The notes below the pieces were generated by a model. That model saw only the letters and a program-made list of their open reading frames with translations. It did no database searches and was not told where the DNA came from. From CBDDHT01 sp965227905 (GTDB taxonomy: Bacteria; Pseudomonadota; Alphaproteobacteria; Rhizobiales; Methyloligellaceae): 64,000 nucleotides of DNA. Shown piece by piece: positions 55,997 to 64,000 of the stretch (its first letter is position 1; each line of letters opens with the position of its first letter). The position numbers and the translations under genes are program-made. Where the stretch lies: contig OZ245780.1 in assembly GCA_965227905.1 (NCBI GenBank), positions 3,410,001 to 3,474,000 of the forward strand, read 5' to 3'.

Positions 55997-56025
55997 ATTA
56001 TAGCGACCGGCAGGGATGCGTCGAC
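55997..56025 (-). promoter_or_regulatory. Candidate phnD promoter
   Basis: A perfect -10 TATAAT on the minus strand (55997-56002), 78 bases from the phnD ATG, but a poor -35 (GTCGAC/TGTCGA) 17-18 bases away. Weak -35 with strong -10 fits activator control, as for PhoB-driven genes; a clean Pho box could not be found by eye. Confidence 0.4.
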
Positions 56026-56060
56026 AGTGACATTTCGGATAACTGGAGAGTTTTCGAATG

Positions 56061-56102
56061 ATACGGGCGGGTATTGGCAACGTGCCAATGCACCGCCCGT
56101 AT
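56061..56102 (-). terminator. Long inverted repeat after the chemotaxis gene
   Basis: ATACGGGCGG / CCGCCCGTAT (ten pairs) enclosing ATTGGCA / TGCCAAT (seven pairs) around CGT, 20 bases after the stop of the MCP gene. No T-run but a very stable hairpin, so it likely ends that transcript. Confidence 0.55.
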
Positions 56103-56121
56103 CCAATGTTCCATCCGCGCC

Positions 56122-57903
56122 TCAGCCCGCACGGACTGTAGCAATGAAATTCTGGACTTCGCCTTGTAGCACTTCGGCTTGCTGTGAAAGCTCCGACGAC
56201 GCTGACAGGACCTGCTGGGAAGCAGAGCCCGCCTCTTGAGAAGCTTGCGTCACCCCGGTGATGTTGCGTGTAACCTCAACCGTACCCGCTGCCGCTTCCT
56301 GGACGTTGTTGGCGATTTCCTGGGTCGTCGCAGCCTGTTCTTCCATCGCCGAGGCAATCGCACCCGAAATCTCATCCAGCTGCCGGATGACATCGTTGAT
56401 GTCGCTCATGGAGACAACGGCCTCACGTGTAGCAATCTGGATCTGATCGATCTGCTGACGGATCTGGCCGGTTGCTTTTGCCGTTTCGTTTGCGAGGGAT
56501 TTCACCTCACTCGCAACCACCGCAAAACCCTTGCCTGCCTCGCCGGCGCGTGCGGACTCGATTGTCGCATTCAAGGCGAGCAGATTGGTTTGGTCGGCGA
56601 TTTCCGAAATCATCGAGATGACCTCACCGATGGTCTCGGCCGTATCCGAAAGCGTCGTCATTTGTGAACTGGTATCCTCGACCTTGCTCACGGCATCACG
56701 CGACACGGCGGAAGCCTGCCGGATCTGCTGACCGATCTCTTCAATGGACTTCGACATCTGCTCGGATGCCGCCGCAACCGAATTCACATTGGTCGACGCT
56801 TCTTCCGAGGCTGCCGCAACACCATTGGCCCTGTGACTGGTCTCTTCGGAGATACTGGTCATCGATTGAGCCGAGGCATTCAGTTCAGTTGCTGCCGAAG
56901 ATACGGTTTCGATGACGCCACCGACACTCGCGTGGAAGTTGTCGGCCATTTCGTTCATGACCCGCTTCTGTTCGATCGCGGCTTGACGTTTCTGCTCTTC
57001 CTGCATCTCTTCGGCGGCCTTGGCTTTGATCATGGCCTCCTTGAAGACATCCAGGGAGCGGGCAACCGCACCGGCTTCGTCGTCAGATCTCACCTGGACT
57101 TCAACATTCAGGTCGCCCTCCTTCAAAGCCGTCAGGGCTGTAACGATTTCGGACAAGGGGCGCGAAATACTTCGTTTGACGACCAACAATGCGCCACCGA
57201 GCGTACCGATGAACGCTATGATCGAGATGATTGTTAGCAGCTTGATGGCCAGTTTTTCATGGGCTTCAGCCTTGTATGCCGCGGCCTTTGTAAAACCTTC
57301 GACCTTCAACAAGAGCTCTTCTACCGTATGATTGAGATGCTTCTCTTCCTTCTCAATCTTGGGGATTTCTTTCAGCGCCTGATCGATTTTGCCTTCGGAG
57401 ATGAGATCGAAAGCAGTCCTGGCATGTTTGCTATACTCTTTGTGCTCAGTCGCAACGCGATCGAGCTTCGCAATCAATTCGGTGAATATCGCTTTCGCAT
57501 CGGCGGCGTAGGCCGTTTTTGCAGAGAAGTCCGCTAAATTCCGGGCCTCAATGACTTCTTTGTCCACCAACTTGTCGAGTTTCAGGAATCTTCGCTGAGC
57601 AGATTCAAGGTTTGAAGCAGCATCCGGACTCTGGCTCAGTGAGACGCCGGCGCGCATGCCCTGCTCAAAACTGACGGACTGCTCAAGTTGATGAATCGTG
57701 ACTTTGGTCAGTGCCTCCGTCAACGGGATATCGCGTTCCGCAATGTCTTCAATCTCGTGGCCGATGCTCACCATCTGCCAGATCGCCAATCCGGCGACGA
57801 GCGCCATCATTGTCAGGCAGACCCCAACGAGGCCGAGAACTTTCCCACCGATACTGAATGATGGAAGGCTGAAACGTGATTTCTCGGAATGCGCATCTGA
57901 CAT
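56122..57903 (-). CDS. Methyl-accepting chemotaxis protein
   Basis: 593 residues from ATG 57903; a frame to 57948 is possible. Layout: membrane helix (about 20-40), helical sensory region (about 45-225), membrane helix (about 225-245), HAMP (about 250-300), coiled coil and methyl-accepting signalling domain with the conserved hairpin tip ISEIADQTNLLALNATIESA and RAGEAGKGFAVVASEVKSLA. It senses a small ligand with a four-helix-bundle-like domain and signals to CheA/CheW. Its own stop is followed by an inverted repeat. Confidence 0.9.
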   Translation of the reverse strand: MSDAHSEKSRFSLPSFSIGGKVLGLVGVCLTMMALVAGLAIWQMVSIGHEIEDIAERDIPLTEALTKVTIHQLEQSVSFEQGMRAGVSLSQSPDAASNLESAQRRFLKLDKLVDKEVIEARNLADFSAKTAYAADAKAIFTELIAKLDRVATEHKEYSKHARTAFDLISEGKIDQALKEIPKIEKEEKHLNHTVEELLLKVEGFTKAAAYKAEAHEKLAIKLLTIISIIAFIGTLGGALLVVKRSISRPLSEIVTALTALKEGDLNVEVQVRSDDEAGAVARSLDVFKEAMIKAKAAEEMQEEQKRQAAIEQKRVMNEMADNFHASVGGVIETVSSAATELNASAQSMTSISEETSHRANGVAAASEEASTNVNSVAAASEQMSKSIEEIGQQIRQASAVSRDAVSKVEDTSSQMTTLSDTAETIGEVISMISEIADQTNLLALNATIESARAGEAGKGFAVVASEVKSLANETAKATGQIRQQIDQIQIATREAVVSMSDINDVIRQLDEISGAIASAMEEQAATTQEIANNVQEAAAGTVEVTRNITGVTQASQEAGSASQQVLSASSELSQQAEVLQGEVQNFIATVRAG

Positions 57904-58200
57904 TGTAAGAGACCTCTTACTGGGTCGGCACCGCCCCACCGGCGCCACTCAATAATGACTGGCATGTATTACGGACCGGCTGGATAGACGGTCATAGGGG
58001 ACATGCAAACTGGTTGAGACCAGAGATACGCGTGCAAAATGAACAAGTTTTTCATTATGCAATCGTTGTTCAAAATTTTTGACATGAGCTGACGAATCAG
58101 AATCTCTTGAAGGAATTAGGGGCGTATTAAGATGAGTGCCTCAAATTTGTGCAGGCACCCAAGTTGGTCAATGACCGTTGGATGCCGCAATGGAGACACT

Positions 58201-59073
58201 ATGTACTCGATCACGACTTTGTCGAAATTGACGGGTGTGAATCCGGCAACCATTCGCTCGTGGGAGCGTCGTTACGAAATCGTGAAACCGGATCGGGAGG
58301 CCAATGGCCGCCGCAGTTATACCGACACGGATATTCGACGCCTTAATCTGGTTGCGGCGCTTGTCCAGGCCGGACATCCGATCGGCCAGATTGCGAGTAT
58401 GGACGAATCGGCGCTGACGCAGTTAGGGGAAACAGCGGAAGTCGCGCCATCTGACCCGCATTCTGTCTTGATAAAGCGTGTCATGAGCGCCGTTGCGCAA
58501 TACGACATCACCGAATTCCGCCTGCTCGTGGGGACCGCACTCATCAGCCTACCGCCAGCCGAAGCGGTCGAATCCGTATTCGTGCCTATCCTTCGTAAGA
58601 TTGGCGAAGGATGGGCCGACGGCGATATCGATGTCGGCCTCGAGCATACCTTGTCAGCCATCATCAAGCAGCTTCTGATGACGTCGATCAATACGCTTCG
58701 TTGGTCGGCGACGGGCCCGAAGATGGCATTCGCAACGTTAAGCGGCGAACACCATGAAATCGGCAGCCTGCTGGCCTGCTACCTGGCAGCAACAAAAGGC
58801 CGGGAATGCAATTATTACGGCCCGAACATGCCCGCCGATGATCTGGTCATGAGTGTCAGATCAATCAAAGCCAAAACACTTGTGCTCAGTGCAATTCACT
58901 GCACGGAAGAGCAGGAGATCCATTCTCAGATCACGGATATTGCCGGAGCGCTCCCGGAATCGGTGGAAATCTGGCTTGGTTGCAGCGAGCATTCCGGTCT
59001 CGAATTCGACAACATCCCAGAACGCGTGACGACGTTCACGTCCTTCGGTCCCTATATCAACCGCCTGACCTGA
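58201..59073 (+). CDS. CarH-like MerR regulator with adenosylcobalamin-binding domain
   Basis: 290 residues from ATG 58201 (GGAGA nearby; a longer frame to 58132 is not needed). MerR HTH (1-70, SITTLSKLTGVNPATIRSWE RRY), four-helix part with W138-x9-E148-H149 (WADGDIDVGLEH), the W-x9-EH capping motif of CarH, then the B12 fold with E183-x-H185-x-x-G188 (GEHHEIG) as cobalt ligand, and LVLSAIHCTEEQ. In CarH, AdoCbl and light together decide DNA binding. It is divergent from the MCP gene. Target genes unknown. Confidence 0.85.
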   Translation: MYSITTLSKLTGVNPATIRSWERRYEIVKPDREANGRRSYTDTDIRRLNLVAALVQAGHPIGQIASMDESALTQLGETAEVAPSDPHSVLIKRVMSAVAQYDITEFRLLVGTALISLPPAEAVESVFVPILRKIGEGWADGDIDVGLEHTLSAIIKQLLMTSINTLRWSATGPKMAFATLSGEHHEIGSLLACYLAATKGRECNYYGPNMPADDLVMSVRSIKAKTLVLSAIHCTEEQEIHSQITDIAGALPESVEIWLGCSEHSGLEFDNIPERVTTFTSFGPYINRLT

Positions 59074-59184
59074 CGCTTTCAGATTTACGCGTTTCTCTCG
59101 TTCGTCCGCAATCCATCGTGGCGCGGCGATCTGCTCCCGCATTACCGATAGGCAAACACAACTGGTCCGAAATAAAATTTCGGA

Positions 59185-59607
59185 CTAGCGCGTAACAATG
59201 ATCCTCGTGCTCTTCGAACCATGCTTGCGTATCAAGCCGAAAAGCCTGGCCGCATTGCGCGGATGCAATCTAACGCAGCCATGCGAGGCGGGCCGACCCA
59301 ACTGCTTGATATAGGACGTTCCGTGAATGGCATAACCGCCGGTGAAAAACACCGAATGCGGCATCGGCGAGTTGTTGTACTTGCGTGAATAATAGGTGCG
59401 ATGGAGCCGTGTCGGCCGATAGCGCCCAGTCGGTGTGCGATAACCGCGCCGTGCGGTGGATACGCGCCAGGTGGCCTTCTTAACGCCCCCCACATACAGA
59501 TGCAGTCGTTGCTGAGAGATATCGATTTTGGCAACGACCGATTTGGCCGAGGCCGGCATCACGGATAGGCACAAAAGAGCAGTGACAAAGACAAACAAGC
59601 GATTCAT
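59185..59607 (-). CDS. L,D-transpeptidase (YkuD)
   Basis: 140 residues from ATG 59607, with GGAGG upstream. Signal peptide (1-22, ..CLSVMPASAKS), then the YkuD core: IDISQQRLHLYVGGVKKATW, FFTGGYAIHGTSYIKQLGRP and the catalytic HGCVRLHP (C near residue 116). It cross-links peptidoglycan via 3-3 bonds or attaches proteins to it in the periplasm. Short, with no extra domains. Confidence 0.85.
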   Translation of the reverse strand: MNRLFVFVTALLCLSVMPASAKSVVAKIDISQQRLHLYVGGVKKATWRVSTARRGYRTPTGRYRPTRLHRTYYSRKYNNSPMPHSVFFTGGYAIHGTSYIKQLGRPASHGCVRLHPRNAARLFGLIRKHGSKSTRIIVTR

Positions 59608-59721
59608 GACCAGCCTCCATAACTGCGATCCGCCATGTTCACGGACAGTTCCTGATCTCAGAGTGTACGAAGGTCCGTCCGGCTGCAAGTAGAAGCAACA
59701 CCCATAGGCAATCTCGGCTGC

Positions 59722-60288
59722 CTAATGCGGCATTGGCGACACACCGGCAAAATAGGGATGCAGGACTAAAGCTACTGCAAAGATCGCCAAACTGATTGCA
59801 AGTCCCCTCAACTCAATACCGATTGAAGGACTGGCCGGTTTCACCCAATTGCCGTCGCGGGCGTTGATCAGTGGGATTTCAAGAAGCGCCCAAAGTCCCA
59901 GACCGCCAAATAGAACAACGGAGCGGCTGTCTCCGTTCGACAGCAGATGCGCAACAGACCAAACCATCAGTCCGGTCAGTTGCGGATGTCGAATAAACCG
60001 CTTGATCCGCGTCGGGTGCTGGGCAGCACCGAATAGAATGAAGCTGACAATCATGAGAACCGCTGCTGCGGATCTTGTCCATTCGGCAGGCGAATAGATC
60101 AAAGAGGGTTCTGCTGAACGCCATCCAACCACCATCAGGACGATCGACAGAACGACGAGGAGCGAGAACCCGATCTTGTATCCGTTTTCGCCGACGGCCT
60201 CCACAAGGCGGGATTTCAGTGAAATTCCGATCGTGGGGATGAAATGGACAACGCTCCAAAGAATAACTCCGAGAACCAGCCAGATCAT
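59722..60288 (-). CDS. NnrU-family membrane protein
   Basis: 188 residues from ATG 60288, with GGGAG about eight bases upstream; longer TTG/ATG frames to 60342 are less likely. Several membrane helices, and the NnrU segments AAQHPTRIKRFIRHPQLTGL and WSVAHLLSNGDSRSVVLFGG. Members occur in denitrifiers next to nitrite/NO genes and are thought to help nitrogen-oxide or heme chemistry, not proven. Divergent from a MarR regulator. Confidence 0.8.
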   Translation of the reverse strand: MIWLVLGVILWSVVHFIPTIGISLKSRLVEAVGENGYKIGFSLLVVLSIVLMVVGWRSAEPSLIYSPAEWTRSAAAVLMIVSFILFGAAQHPTRIKRFIRHPQLTGLMVWSVAHLLSNGDSRSVVLFGGLGLWALLEIPLINARDGNWVKPASPSIGIELRGLAISLAIFAVALVLHPYFAGVSPMPH

Positions 60289-60378
60289 GATCCAACTCCC
60301 TGGTTTAGACCCGAAAACCATATCCCCAATTGGATTTGGCAATCACCGGTCATGGGACTACATTGCTATCTTCATATG

Positions 60379-60406
60379 CTTATATTTAGCATACTAACTA
60401 TGTCAA
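60379..60406 (-). promoter_or_regulatory. nnrU promoter with palindromic operator
   Basis: On the minus strand TTGACA (60401-60406), 16-base spacer, TATAAG (60379-60384). Inside the spacer lies TTAG-CATA-CTAA (60386-60397), a MarR-type operator between the two genes. The MarR protein probably represses nnrU and itself here. Confidence 0.5.
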
Positions 60407-60425
60407 TTCTAATTATAGGCAATCG

Positions 60426-60899
60426 ATGATGGCGGCGCCTGAGAATGGTCCAATCGTGCCCTACCTGCCCTCCGTTGGGCGACTGATAGGCTTTGCCAGT
60501 CGGGCAACGACGGCGCTTTGCGAGCGCCGTTTGGCGATCCATGATCTGACACTGCAACAGTGGATATTGTTGACCGCACTCTGGCGTCAAAACGGTCTCA
60601 CAATCAGCGAGTTGGCCGCCTATTACCGGGTCAAAGACCCAACTGCGAGCAGCCTTGTCGACAGGATGGAAGCCAAAGGTCTTGTTGTACGGAGGCGCAG
60701 CACAGACGATCGGCGCAAGGTGATTGTTTGCCTAACGGAAAAGAGCGAGGCGCTGTCTCACCTCATCGGATTCTATGAGCAAATCAACGATGTGCTTCTC
60801 ACTGACTTTTCCGATGAAGAAGCGGCCTCTTTCATCTCAATGATGGAACGGGTCATCGCAAATATGGAAGGCGTACTGGAGGGCGAGGGTCAGTCATAG
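60426..60899 (+). CDS. MarR-family transcriptional regulator
   Basis: 157 residues. The winged helix of MarR is visible: LTLQQWILLTALWRQNGLTI, SELAAYYRVKDPTASSLVDR MEAKGLVVRRRSTDDRRKVI, then a helical dimer end. MarR proteins release DNA on binding small phenolic or oxidant ligands. It lies opposite the NnrU gene, so it likely controls it. Confidence 0.85.
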   Translation: MMAAPENGPIVPYLPSVGRLIGFASRATTALCERRLAIHDLTLQQWILLTALWRQNGLTISELAAYYRVKDPTASSLVDRMEAKGLVVRRRSTDDRRKVIVCLTEKSEALSHLIGFYEQINDVLLTDFSDEEAASFISMMERVIANMEGVLEGEGQS

Positions 60900-60931
60900 C
60901 CTCGCCGATACGAGGCAGATTGTGATCGCCT

Positions 60932-61825
60932 TCACGCGCCAATCTCTTTGAATTTCCGTTCCATGAAGGCGATGAACGTCCGGACACGCGCCGGAACACT
61001 CTGTCCGGGCGGCCTTACGGCCCACACGCTCCATTCGGGATGAACCGTCAAGGTATCGAGCACAGGGACGAGTAACCCATTGTCCAGCTGCGGTCCGATA
61101 TCCCAACGGGATTTGAGCGCTATGCCCGCTCCGTGAAGGGCGGCCTCCGTTGTGGCTTCTCCATAGTTCGTTACGAAGTTACCGGACACGCGAACATTAT
61201 GCGTTGCGCCATCCGGCCCCTTCAGTTGCCAAATCCGGTTCTCACCCAGGACGAGGCAATTGTGTGCCGTGAGGTCATTGGGTGTTTTGGGATGCCCCTT
61301 CTTCGACAAGTAATCGGGCGATGCCACCAGTAGCCGAGGATTCACTGCAAGTTTGCGGGCGATAAGCGTCGAGGATGTGAGCGTGCCGATCCGCAATGCC
61401 AAATCATACCCCTGTTCCATGATATCGATGACCGCATCGCCGAGATCGAGACGCACGGAGACATTCGGATGGGCTGCCAGAAACTCTGCAATATAGGGCG
61501 CTACGTAACGTCGCCCGAAAGAAGCAGATGTTGTCACGCGCAGCTCCCCTTTGACATTCGTTGAGCCTCCCGAGAGATCCGATCGCGCGTCCTCGAAGTT
61601 GGTCAGAATTCTCTTGGCATGGACAAGAAACACCTCACCATCGGCCGTGAGCGCGACAGCGCGCGTAGTCCGATTAAAGAGTTTGACGCCCAGTTCCGCC
61701 TCCAGCCCCTTGATCCGCTGTGTTGCCGCCGTTGGAGACAGGCCGAAAGCATGTGCCGCCTTGCCGAATGCACCGAGTGCCGCGACACGAACAAACAATT
61801 CGAGGGTACGTGGATCCAATGACAT
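60932..61825 (-). CDS. LysR-family transcriptional regulator
   Basis: 297 residues. N-terminal HTH (LELFVRVAALGAFGKAAHAF GLSPTAATQRIKGLEAELGV), then two sub-domains with ligand-binding loops. It is divergent from a zinc-type alcohol dehydrogenase plus NIPSNAP gene, the usual LysR-target layout. A perfect palindrome lies across its start codon. Confidence 0.9.
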   Translation of the reverse strand: MSLDPRTLELFVRVAALGAFGKAAHAFGLSPTAATQRIKGLEAELGVKLFNRTTRAVALTADGEVFLVHAKRILTNFEDARSDLSGGSTNVKGELRVTTSASFGRRYVAPYIAEFLAAHPNVSVRLDLGDAVIDIMEQGYDLALRIGTLTSSTLIARKLAVNPRLLVASPDYLSKKGHPKTPNDLTAHNCLVLGENRIWQLKGPDGATHNVRVSGNFVTNYGEATTEAALHGAGIALKSRWDIGPQLDNGLLVPVLDTLTVHPEWSVWAVRPPGQSVPARVRTFIAFMERKFKEIGA

Positions 61826-61847
61826 TATTTCGTTATAGCAAATAATG
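61823..61847. promoter_or_regulatory. LysR palindrome over its own start
   Basis: CATTATTT / AAATAATG, eight perfect pairs around nine bases; the left CAT is the complement of the lysR ATG. It has the T-N11-A character of LysR sites and sits between lysR and the dehydrogenase. Probable auto-repression and target activation site. Confidence 0.45.
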
Positions 61848-61971
61848 TTCTCTGCCAGAGACCGATTGTACCGGTATTAGGTTGCGTTATGTTGATCATC
61901 AATCCCGTGATCCAAAACGGCTCACCCCTCAGCAAACACCATGGGTTCATGAGAACCGACGGAGGCCATTG

Positions 61972-62994
61972 ATGAAGACAGTTGCATTCAAGAACTATCT
62001 TCCAATCGACAATCCCAGTTCCTTCCTCGATGTCGAAATGGAGAAGCCGGAACCGACAGGCCGCGATATCCTTGTTTCTGTTCGAGCCGTTGCGGTCAAT
62101 CCGGTCGACACCAAAGTTCGCGGCGGGCGCGGAACGGATGGCGTTACAGAAGACCCACCGCGCATTATCGGCTGGGACGCAAGCGGCGTGGTGGAGGCCG
62201 TCGGACCGGACGCGACGCTCTTCACAGCCGGCGACGAAGTCTATTATGCCGGTGATATCACGCGCTCCGGCTCCAATGCCGAATTCCAACTGGTCGACGA
62301 GCGCATCGTCGGCCGCAAACCAAACTCGCTTTCGTTCGCCGAAGCGGCGGCACTGCCGCTAACAACCATTACCGCCTACGAAGCCTTTTTCGACCGGCTC
62401 GGCATCGACCGCGACGGTGACGACAAGGGCCAGTCGATTCTGATCATCGGCGCCGGTGGTGGTGTAGGATCGATCGGAATACAACTGGCCAAGCAGGCCG
62501 GGCTTGTGGTTATCGCGACGGCGTCTCGTCCCGAGACGAGCGAATGGGTCCGGGCGTTGGGTGCAGACCATGTGGTCAATCACCGCGAGGACATGGTGGC
62601 ACAGACCCGTGCTCTCGGCTTCGAGCATGTCGATCACATCGCGATCTTCAATGACATGCGGCATTGGGAGACAGCGGTTGAGCTGATCCGCCCGGAAAGC
62701 GGCATTGTATCGATCGACGATACCGATCTGCCAATGCCCATGGCTGGTATGAAGATGAAAGCGGCAAGCCTCCACTGGGAGTTCATGTTCGCTCGCGCAA
62801 TGCATCAGACGCCCGACATGATCGAGCAACACAGACTCCTGAGCTATGTCGCCGACGAAATCGATGCAGGCCACATCCGTACTACACTTTCGGAGGTTCT
62901 GACCCCGATCAACGCCGAAAATATGCGAAAGGCCCACAGCATGATTGAAGCCGGCACGGCAAAAGGCAAGATTGTGCTGGAAGGCTTTACCTGA
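61972..62994 (+). CDS. Zinc-type alcohol dehydrogenase / quinone-oxidoreductase-like (MDR)
   Basis: 340 residues from ATG 61972, with GGAGG upstream. MDR fold: NPVDTKVRGGRGTDGVTEDP and WDASGVVEAVGPDATLFTAG in the catalytic domain, the Rossmann IIGAGGGVGSIGIQLAKQAG and VVIATASRPETSEWVRALGA. The zinc ligands of classic ADH are not all present, so it is nearer the quinone-reductase-like zinc-independent class. It reduces carbonyls or quinones with NAD(P)H. Confidence 0.85.
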   Translation: MKTVAFKNYLPIDNPSSFLDVEMEKPEPTGRDILVSVRAVAVNPVDTKVRGGRGTDGVTEDPPRIIGWDASGVVEAVGPDATLFTAGDEVYYAGDITRSGSNAEFQLVDERIVGRKPNSLSFAEAAALPLTTITAYEAFFDRLGIDRDGDDKGQSILIIGAGGGVGSIGIQLAKQAGLVVIATASRPETSEWVRALGADHVVNHREDMVAQTRALGFEHVDHIAIFNDMRHWETAVELIRPESGIVSIDDTDLPMPMAGMKMKAASLHWEFMFARAMHQTPDMIEQHRLLSYVADEIDAGHIRTTLSEVLTPINAENMRKAHSMIEAGTAKGKIVLEGFT

Positions 62995-63011
62995 ACGGTA
63001 GGAGATGGATC

Positions 63012-63332
63012 TTGGCTCTTTACGAACTACGGCAATATGAAATCCAAGACGGCAAGCGCGACGCCTGGCTAAAGCTGATGGAGGAAGAGATCATTCCTTT
63101 CCTCATCTCAAACGGCATGGTCGTCACCGGGAGTTTCCTGAGCGAGGACGAGACGACCTATGTCTGGATGCGCAGGTTCGAAAGCGAAGAAGACCGCGAA
63201 CGGCTCTATAAGGCTGTCTATGAAAGCGACCATTGGAAGACAGTGATCTCACCCAAGGTCGGTGACCTCATCCACCGCGAAAGGAACAAGGTTCAGCGGA
63301 TCATCCCAACCCGGATGTCACCGAGCCAATAG
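63012..63332 (+). CDS. NIPSNAP-family protein
   Basis: 106 residues with TTG start, GGAG nine bases upstream. ALYELRQYEIQDGKRDAWLK and EIIPFLISNGMVVTGSFLSE, WMRRFESEEDRERLYKAV follow the NIPSNAP ferredoxin-like dimer fold. Role unclear in bacteria, often next to oxidoreductases. Here it is 17 bases after the dehydrogenase and probably co-transcribed. Confidence 0.85.
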   Translation: MALYELRQYEIQDGKRDAWLKLMEEEIIPFLISNGMVVTGSFLSEDETTYVWMRRFESEEDRERLYKAVYESDHWKTVISPKVGDLIHRERNKVQRIIPTRMSPSQ

Positions 63333-63353
63333 GATTGGCGCAGGCGCTAGGCT

Positions 63354-63998
63354 CTAGTTTCCGAACAGCCAGCGGAAAACACCGCCGCCCTGGTTCTGGC
63401 GCCTTCGTGCGGCCCGTTCGCGCTGTCGGGCTCGTTGCCGACTGCCCCACTCGTTGGAATACCATGGCTGCTCGCCGCGCGCCGCGACGGGTCGCTTGGG
63501 CGGGGCCTTCCTCAGCTTGATCTCGTTCGTGACACCGTCCGGATCCTTGACCTTCAAGGTGCCTTCGACCCACGACCAATTTGATTTTTTCTCGCCCCAG
63601 CTCACAGGCTCGATCGAAATCAGTTTGTTGCGCCTTGTGTCGACAACAGCGGCATAGATCATCCGCTTATCGCCGGCAGCCTTCGAGACGCCGGCGTCAT
63701 ACTTCAGCGCGCCGATGCCGCGAAAGGCCTTTCCCTGGACTTCATACTCGATGAGCTGCGGCGTTCCAGTCCCATGCATCTCGAGCGGCACGATCAGTTT
63801 GCGATGTTTCGGGTTCTTTGCGACGAACTTGCCCTTGTCGGACCGATAGACCGTCCATTCGGCAACGGGTTCGCCAACGGGTTGCATCGGGGCCGGTTCC
63901 GGTGGCTCCTCGCCCGTCAGTCGTTTGACAGCGGCGCGGGCATCCTTGTGCGTTGGATCGGCAATCAGAGCCGTCTCGTAGTCCGCCAGCGCCTGCAC
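63354..63998 (-). CDS. TPR-like hypothetical protein, 5' end cut by window edge
   Basis: At least 214 residues; it probably begins beyond 64,000. The visible N-terminal part looks like the end of a TPR (ADYETALIADPTHKDARAAV KRL), then an acidic Pro-rich linker, a beta domain (about 48-155, KGKFVAKNPKHRKLIVPLEM) and a very basic tail (GSRQRARQRERAARRRQNQG). No known family for the second domain. Peptidase or caspase-like partners are sometimes next to such proteins, but nothing is seen here. Confidence 0.55.
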   Translation of the reverse strand: MQALADYETALIADPTHKDARAAVKRLTGEEPPEPAPMQPVGEPVAEWTVYRSDKGKFVAKNPKHRKLIVPLEMHGTGTPQLIEYEVQGKAFRGIGALKYDAGVSKAAGDKRMIYAAVVDTRRNKLISIEPVSWGEKKSNWSWVEGTLKVKDPDGVTNEIKLRKAPPKRPVAARGEQPWYSNEWGSRQRARQRERAARRRQNQGGGVFRWLFGN

Positions 63999-64000
63999 CG

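Noticed and set aside
55920..56060. A Pho box upstream of phnD
   Set aside because: Only one CTGTC-like half could be found, without the 11-base repeat; promoter listed without a Pho box.
57904..58200. A CarH operator between the MCP and CarH-like genes
   Set aside because: I found no clear palindrome by eye; a TTGACA exists near 58,079 but without a good -10, so no site is claimed.

Overview
The window is about 80% prophage (position 1 to about 50,963) followed by roughly 13 kb of host chromosome. Cell-cycle proteins of the GcrA and GapR families, an NnrU-family protein, a CarH-like B12 regulator and high GC point to an alphaproteobacterial host, probably Hyphomicrobiales or a relative; I cannot name the species. 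The prophage is a P22-like podovirus. Read leftwards on the minus strand, its late genes run terminase small and large subunit, portal, scaffold-like protein, coat, gp4-like adaptor, gp10-like head-closure protein, three ejection-type proteins, tail fibre. The right end is a 3' fragment of tRNA-Cys (50,918-50,963) next to a tyrosine integrase, so the phage sits in a tRNA-Cys gene. The left end, the intact tRNA and probably the lysis genes lie outside the window.

Layout. (1) 1-26,716, minus: virion operon, with several non-structural inserts: a J-domain protein, a GroES-like co-chaperonin, an ADP-ribosyltransferase-like protein, a GNAT acetyltransferase and an AT-richer membrane-protein cargo gene with its own promoter. 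(2) 26,884-27,806, plus: a four-gene cassette of small proteins with twin stem-loops before two of the genes. (3) 27,868-38,682, minus: leftward early operon with small HTH proteins, GcrA-like and GapR-like regulators, RuvC-like nuclease, a GP88/ParB-like fusion, a truncated MT-A70 methylase, DnaB helicase, DUF1376-type replication protein, a DHH phosphoesterase and a Tat-signal protein. (4) 38,690-39,853: immunity region with an S24 repressor, divergent promoters carrying CTACGCA-N3-TGCGTAG operators, and a structured non-coding stretch. (5) 39,889-50,831, plus: rightward operon of small unknown genes, ERF annealing protein, YqaJ-type exonuclease, DnaQ-like exonuclease, two HNH endonucleases, tRNA-Arg(UCU), excisionase-like protein and integrase.

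Host part: small membrane proteins, tRNA-Asn, a phosphonate-type ABC transporter (phnD-phnC-phnE-phnE, minus), a methyl-accepting chemotaxis protein divergent from a MerR/B12 regulator with the CarH light-sensing signature, an L,D-transpeptidase, an NnrU-family membrane protein divergent from a MarR regulator, a LysR regulator divergent from a zinc-type alcohol dehydrogenase and a NIPSNAP protein, and a truncated TPR-like protein at the edge.

How it works together: the S24 repressor should hold both early promoters shut. On induction the left operon makes replication and host-cell-cycle factors and the right operon makes recombination, excision and integration functions. Late genes then build a short-tailed virion, possibly helped by the phage's own chaperone cofactors. 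Many start codons here were chosen by Shine-Dalgarno sites and by 4-base ATGA/GTGA overlaps.
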